Assembly: GCA_964588525.1 (NCBI GenBank)
Contig: CAZPQC010000001.1
Span: 32,611-96,610 of the forward strand
DNA: 64,000 nt
From: JAFGQJ01 sp964588525
Lineage (GTDB): Bacteria > Spirochaetota > Spirochaetia > SZUA-6 > DRHE01
Direction of reading: 5' to 3'
The notes below the pieces were generated by a model that had not been told where the DNA came from, searched no databases, and worked only from the letters and a program-made list of their open reading frames with translations. Made by a program: the position numbers and the translations under genes. Shown one piece after another: positions 60,238 to 64,000 of the stretch (positions are counted from its first letter, which is position 1; every line of letters starts with the position of its first letter).

Positions 60238-60609
60238 TTATCGTCCCGCTCGATCCTGTACGATTCGGTACGCCTGATCCGGGTCCTCCACCTCGGCCAG
60301 GAGCATCTCCGTCTGACAGTCGATCCGCTCCACGGTTTCGACGGCGGAGTACTGCACCTGGTAGCGCTCCAGCACCTCACGGCCCAGCCTGCTCAGCACC
60401 CCGGCTTTCACCTGCCGAATGCCGAGTCGAACCAGCAGCAGGGCGGCGGCCTTGCCTACTATCTTGTCCTCCAGCCGAAGCGATTCCGGCTGGTAGGATG
60501 AGGTGCCGAGGAACTCCTCCAGCTCGAACAGCGGATAGAGCCATTTGCCGGTGCTGGAGAAGATCTCCCGCTCCTCGTGGTAAGCCCGGAGGGTCACTTC
60601 AGCCGTCAT
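60238..60609 (-). CDS. DUF1893-family protein
   Basis: A 123-residue protein of the DUF1893 family. The hallmark DKIVGKAAALLLVRLGIRQV is at the centre, with SRLGREVLERYQVQYSAVETV and a CQTEMLL end close to the family C-terminus. The fold resembles deaminase-like proteins, but catalytic evidence is missing. It follows zwf by 9 bases, with GGGAGG inside that gap, so it belongs to the glucose-6-phosphate operon. Confidence 0.8.
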   Translation of the reverse strand: MTAEVTLRAYHEEREIFSSTGKWLYPLFELEEFLGTSSYQPESLRLEDKIVGKAAALLLVRLGIRQVKAGVLSRLGREVLERYQVQYSAVETVERIDCQTEMLLAEVEDPDQAYRIVQDRAGR

Positions 60610-60618
60610 CAATCCTCC

Positions 60619-62109
60619 CTATCGTCTCTCGGCATGGTGCATTCCGCAATCCTGATACCACTTTCTGCCCTGCCGGCTCAGCAGGTCCTCCGCTTCTTTG
60701 GGACCCCAGCTCTCCTGTTCATAGAAGGTCAAAGGGGAAGCGGCGGGCTGCTCCCAGGAGGCGAGAATGTCATCGATCAACGCCCAGGACAGCTCGATTT
60801 CATCACCTCTGGCGAACAGGGAAGCGTCCCCCTGCATGGCATCCAACAGCAGCCTTTCGTAGGCTTCGGGCAGGACGTCATGGCCGAAATCGTCGGCGTA
60901 GTGGAAATCCATGTCCACGGAACGGGTCCGCATGCCCGCCCCGGGCTGTTTGGTTTCGAAACGCAGGTGAACGCCCTCGTCGGGCTGGATGCAGAGGGAG
61001 AGGATGTTCGGGGTGATGCTCGCTTCAGCCTCTGCGGGAAACATCAGATGCGGAACCCCCTTGAACTGGATGGCGATCTCACTGGTCTTCATCTTCAGCG
61101 ACTTGCCGGAGCGCAGGTAGAAGGGCACCGCCTGCCAGCGCCAGTTGTCGATGAACAGCTGCAGGGCGGCGTAGGTCGGGGTCCGGGAGTTCTGATCCAC
61201 TCCCGGCTCCTTCCTGTAGCCCCGGTACTGGCTGCGCACCGATTCGGCACCGGGGCGCAGGGCCCGCAGCACCTTGACCTTTTCATCCCGCAGGGCGTCC
61301 GCTTCGAACAGCGAGGGCGGTTCCATGGCGGTTAGGGTCAGGAGCTGAAGCAGGTGATTCTGGAACATGTCCCTCAAGACCCCGGCCCTGTCGTAGTACC
61401 CGGCCCGGTGCTCCACCCCGACCCGCTCTGCCACGGTAATCTGCACGTGGTCGATGAAGTTCCGGTTCCACAGCGGCTCGAAGATGGCATTGGCGAAGCG
61501 CAGGGTCAGGATATTCTGCACAGTCTCTTTTCCCAGGTAGTGATCGATCCGGTAGATCTGCCGCTCCTCGAACACCGAATGAACCTGCTCATTGAGCTTT
61601 CGGGCGCTGGCCAGATCGTTGCCGAAGGGCTTCTCGATGACGATCCGCCGCCAGCCGTTTTCAGAAACGTTCAATCCTGACCGGCCGAGTTGATCCACGA
61701 TCACCGGATACAGATTGGGAGGCGTGGCCAGGTAGAACAGGGCATTGTCCACCTTGAGTGCCTTGCCCAGATGGGCATAGGTCTCGGGATCGCCGTAGTC
61801 GCCGGCCAGGTAGGTGATTCGGTCCCGGAAGTTTGGCCAAAAGCTGCAGATCTGAGGTTTGAGCCGGGCATAGCTCTGCACGCCTTCGAAGATGTGGCTC
61901 TGGAATTGCTCATCGCTCATGGCACTGCGGGCCACTCCGATGACCCTGCTCTCCCGGGGCAGAAGTCCTTCACAGGCCAGGCTGTGGATCGCGGGGATCA
62001 GCTTTCTGCCGGTCAGGTCGCCGGATGCCCCGAAGATCACGACGGTGGCAGGCGGGGGTTTTCTCAAACTCCTCTGCATTTCGGGACCAATAAGGTTTGA
62101 GGCCGTCAC
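60619..62109 (-). CDS. zwf: Glucose-6-phosphate dehydrogenase
   Basis: A 496-residue enzyme oxidising glucose-6-phosphate to 6-phosphogluconolactone with NAD(P)+, entering the oxidative pentose-phosphate pathway. The nucleotide motif GASGDLTGRKL is near residue 30, and the substrate/active-site segment YRIDHYLGKETVQN is intact. The GTG start at 62109 overlaps the pgi stop by 4 bases; ATG 62079 is an alternative ten codons later. Neighbours pgi and the DUF1893 gene make one operon. Confidence 0.96.
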   Translation of the reverse strand: MTASNLIGPEMQRSLRKPPPATVVIFGASGDLTGRKLIPAIHSLACEGLLPRESRVIGVARSAMSDEQFQSHIFEGVQSYARLKPQICSFWPNFRDRITYLAGDYGDPETYAHLGKALKVDNALFYLATPPNLYPVIVDQLGRSGLNVSENGWRRIVIEKPFGNDLASARKLNEQVHSVFEERQIYRIDHYLGKETVQNILTLRFANAIFEPLWNRNFIDHVQITVAERVGVEHRAGYYDRAGVLRDMFQNHLLQLLTLTAMEPPSLFEADALRDEKVKVLRALRPGAESVRSQYRGYRKEPGVDQNSRTPTYAALQLFIDNWRWQAVPFYLRSGKSLKMKTSEIAIQFKGVPHLMFPAEAEASITPNILSLCIQPDEGVHLRFETKQPGAGMRTRSVDMDFHYADDFGHDVLPEAYERLLLDAMQGDASLFARGDEIELSWALIDDILASWEQPAASPLTFYEQESWGPKEAEDLLSRQGRKWYQDCGMHHAERR

Positions 62110-63851
62110 TTTTCGAAACCGGACAGCAGTCGTTCGAGATCCGTTGGAACATCCGTTCCCAGATGGATGCGGATCACCCGGCGCTGATTGTCCTTCAATG
62201 CCTGCTTATCCCCCAGAGCCTGGGCCAATTTGAGAACAGCGAAGCTCACCGCCGACTGTTCCTGCCCCGCGGTATCCGGAATCGCGGCGTCCCGGCCCGG
62301 CGTGTTGGTGAATTGAATGAATAGTCCTGCACCGCCGCCTCCCTTGTGCAGCTGTCCGGTGGAATGCAGAAAGCGCGGACCGTAGCCCACGGTGGTGGCA
62401 ACCCGGTAGCGGTCCCGGATCCGGGTGCGCAGCTGCTGCAGCGCCGCGGTGGTCGCATCGTCCGGTTTGACATAGGCCTGCAGGCAAACGTAGTCTCCCG
62501 GTTCGGCTTGGGAGAGGAACTCTTCGAGCACGCCGCCCTCCGGAGCCTCGGCCCGGTCGTCCGGAAGCGCACCGGTTTCGGTATAGGCGCTCATCATCTC
62601 CCGGGCTCGCACCTTGGCGCTCTCCACGTTGGGCTGGTCGAAGGGATTGATTCCCAGAAAGTGACCGACAACCGCCACGGCCATCTCCCAGAGGAAGAAC
62701 TGTGCACCCAGATCGTAGAGATCCCGAAGATCGATCCGCACCACCGGGTGGCCCGCCCGCTCCAGGGCTCCCACCGCCGCATCCAAGTCATCCGCCGCGG
62801 CCAGTCGCAGATACAGGAACAGCCGATCCTGCCCGTAGACCTCCGCCGCACCCAGGGGCTCTCCGATCACCGGCACGATGCCCCTGCCCTCCTTTCCCGT
62901 GCTCTCGGCAATCAGCTGCTCCACCCAATCTCCGAAACTCTCCAAGCCCGGGGAGGTGAAGATCGTGAGTTTGTCACGACGGGATCCAGCGGCCTTCTCC
63001 GAGGCCAGCCGGCCGAGAACGGCGCCCAGAAGGGCGCAGGGGTCAGCGCCCGAGGCGCGCTGGCCGGCGCTCCGGCCTGCCGTGCCGCTGCCCGCGCTTC
63101 CGCTTCCTGCCCCGGCACCTCCCTTGGTGCCGTCGGAGCAGTCGGGATTACCGCAGCCGCAGGCCGCCTGGATCGCCCGTTCGAGAAGACGAGTCAGATC
63201 GATCCCCAGCAGGGCTGCCGGAACCAGGCCGAAGTAGGACAGCGCGGAGTAGCGGCCGCCGATATCGGGATCGTTGAGGAAGATATCCCGGAACTTGTAC
63301 TTGCCGGCCAGATCGGCAAGCTTGCTTCCCGGATCCGTGATGGCCAGAAAATGCTCCCCTGCCCTGTCCGCTCCGACGGCTTCAACCGTCCGATTGTAGA
63401 AATACTTGAAGAAGGACAGGGTTTCCACGGTGCCGCCGGATTTGGTGGACACGATGAACAGGGTAGTCGAAAAATCGAGCTCTTCGGCAAAGGAGAGTAT
63501 CAACTCCGGATCCGTGCTGTCGATCACCGAAACATCGAGATAGCCCTCGGCCGGACCGAAGGTTCTGCCGAACACCTCCGAAGCCAGGCTGGATCCTCCC
63601 ATGCCCAGCAGGAGGGCTCTCCGATACCCGGCTGTGCGAAGCTCGTCGGCCAACCCGGTCAACCTGTCGATATCCTGCTTCGATGTTTCGGCGATCCGCA
63701 GCCAGCCCAAACGATTGGTGATTTCGGTGGGCTCGGGTTTCCACACTGTATGGTCGTGAGACCAGATCCGCTGGATCACCCTCTGTTCCGCCATCCGCTT
63801 CAACGCGGCTTGTACGCTTTGTTCGTACTTGCCCAGACTGACTTCAATCAT
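62106..63851 (-). CDS. pgi: Glucose-6-phosphate isomerase (Tal-Pgi fusion type, stand-alone)
   Basis: A 581-residue isomerase whose sequence resembles the C-terminal half of bifunctional transaldolase/phosphoglucose isomerases. Blocks present: LLLGMGGSSLASEVF, STKSGGTVETLSFFKY, IGGRYSALSYFGL and WEMAVAVVGHFLGINPFDQP. An unusual insertion of about 40 residues (231-270), rich in Gly, Ser and Ala with four cysteines nearby (AACGCGNPDCSDG then GAGAGSGSAGSG), splits the middle. The start ATG follows GAGGAAA. It converts G6P and F6P, upstream of zwf. Confidence 0.9.
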   Translation of the reverse strand: MIEVSLGKYEQSVQAALKRMAEQRVIQRIWSHDHTVWKPEPTEITNRLGWLRIAETSKQDIDRLTGLADELRTAGYRRALLLGMGGSSLASEVFGRTFGPAEGYLDVSVIDSTDPELILSFAEELDFSTTLFIVSTKSGGTVETLSFFKYFYNRTVEAVGADRAGEHFLAITDPGSKLADLAGKYKFRDIFLNDPDIGGRYSALSYFGLVPAALLGIDLTRLLERAIQAACGCGNPDCSDGTKGGAGAGSGSAGSGTAGRSAGQRASGADPCALLGAVLGRLASEKAAGSRRDKLTIFTSPGLESFGDWVEQLIAESTGKEGRGIVPVIGEPLGAAEVYGQDRLFLYLRLAAADDLDAAVGALERAGHPVVRIDLRDLYDLGAQFFLWEMAVAVVGHFLGINPFDQPNVESAKVRAREMMSAYTETGALPDDRAEAPEGGVLEEFLSQAEPGDYVCLQAYVKPDDATTAALQQLRTRIRDRYRVATTVGYGPRFLHSTGQLHKGGGGAGLFIQFTNTPGRDAAIPDTAGQEQSAVSFAVLKLAQALGDKQALKDNQRRVIRIHLGTDVPTDLERLLSGFEK

Positions 63852-63911
63852 TTTCCTCTCCTCGTGCGGCCTGTCCCTCGATGAAGAAACGCAAGCCCGT
63901 TCAAAAAGTAG

Positions 63912-64000
63912 TCACAGCACCCTATAAAGGTCAAACGGATTCCACTCCCGCTCCAGTGACAGCCAGACGGCGGGGATATCCGAGGGATCGACGAAGTCGT
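63912..64000 (-). CDS. C-terminal end of an unidentified gene (runs off the right edge)
   Basis: The last 28 codons of a minus-strand frame read DFVDPSDIPAVWLSLE then a WNPFDLYRVL end and TGA at 63914-63912. It ends 60 bases before the pgi start, so it may lead the operon. The short piece is too small to place in a family. Confidence 0.5.
   Translation of the reverse strand, partial: DFVDPSDIPAVWLSLEREWNPFDLYRVL

Noticed and set aside
1..64000. tRNA, rRNA, CRISPR arrays, integrases or transposases
   Set aside because: I looked for conserved tRNA/rRNA segments, regular spacer repeats and recombinase motifs and saw none.

Overview
The window comes from a bacterium with a GC-rich genome (about 60 % by eye). 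It is tightly packed, with many 1-4 bp gene overlaps, and I found no tRNA, rRNA or CRISPR array. The best guess is a free-living member of the Spirochaetota. This rests on the TIGR03545/TIGR03546 pair, the fatty-acid kinase plus PlsY lipid genes, a 70-residue S21 protein and the mix of families. No phylogenetic marker was tested, so the assignment is moderate. Complex I genes, a MenG/UbiE methyltransferase, a DOMON lipoprotein, a ferritin-like protein and a relic of kaiCB suggest a respiring, possibly light- or oxygen-exposed lifestyle rather than a host-restricted one.

Layout. 1-5.5 kb: complex I operon nuoA-B-CD-E-F-G (minus strand, leaving the left edge). 5.8-9.6 kb: a ribosome-hibernation factor and a xylose/ribose-type ABC transporter. 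9.9-13.7 kb: an operon with a PTS EIIA-like regulator directly joined to two cation/proton antiporters. 13.8-16.7 kb: REC/PilZ remnants, a 49-residue membrane peptide, an Nramp metal transporter and a tandem universal stress protein. 16.8-26.4 kb: an accessory zone with many damaged genes (mtfA, msrA, an MFS stub, a DHA2-type MFS with an internal deletion) among intact menG, CPBP protease, MASE3 histidine kinase and MFS genes. 26.6-35.8 kb: M16 peptidase, patatin, sugar porter, GH15 glucoamylase/trehalase, a kaiC-kaiB relic and an intact PAS histidine kinase. 36-43 kb: a transketolase-like enzyme and aminotransferase divergent from an Lrp/AsnC regulator, then a hotdog protein and a non-pyrrolysine MttB homologue. 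43-47.5 kb: a permease/thioredoxin pair, DEAD-box helicase, periplasmic PPIase and rpsU with a structured leader.

47.7-53.8 kb is the most coherent module. A CrtI/RetSat-like flavoprotein, a ferredoxin-reductase/ferredoxin fusion, FakB (DegV), FakA (DhaL/DegV) and PlsY run head to tail with overlaps. FakB binds fatty acids, FakA phosphorylates them and PlsY transfers acyl-phosphate to glycerol-3-phosphate, so this reads as a fatty-acid uptake-to-phospholipid line. The redox pair may modify (perhaps saturate) the acyl chain. 53.9-60.2 kb holds little-known families (DUF1848, TIGR03545/03546) and a 528-residue protein containing an HPr-like domain. 60.2-63.9 kb is an operon for glucose-6-phosphate metabolism (pgi, zwf, a DUF1893 gene).

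Two themes recur. One is PTS-like control without sugar permeases (EIIA-like next to antiporters, HPr-like domain at 59.6 kb). The other is selective gene erosion between 13.7 and 34.8 kb, often by clean internal deletion removing catalytic segments while leaving neighbours intact.
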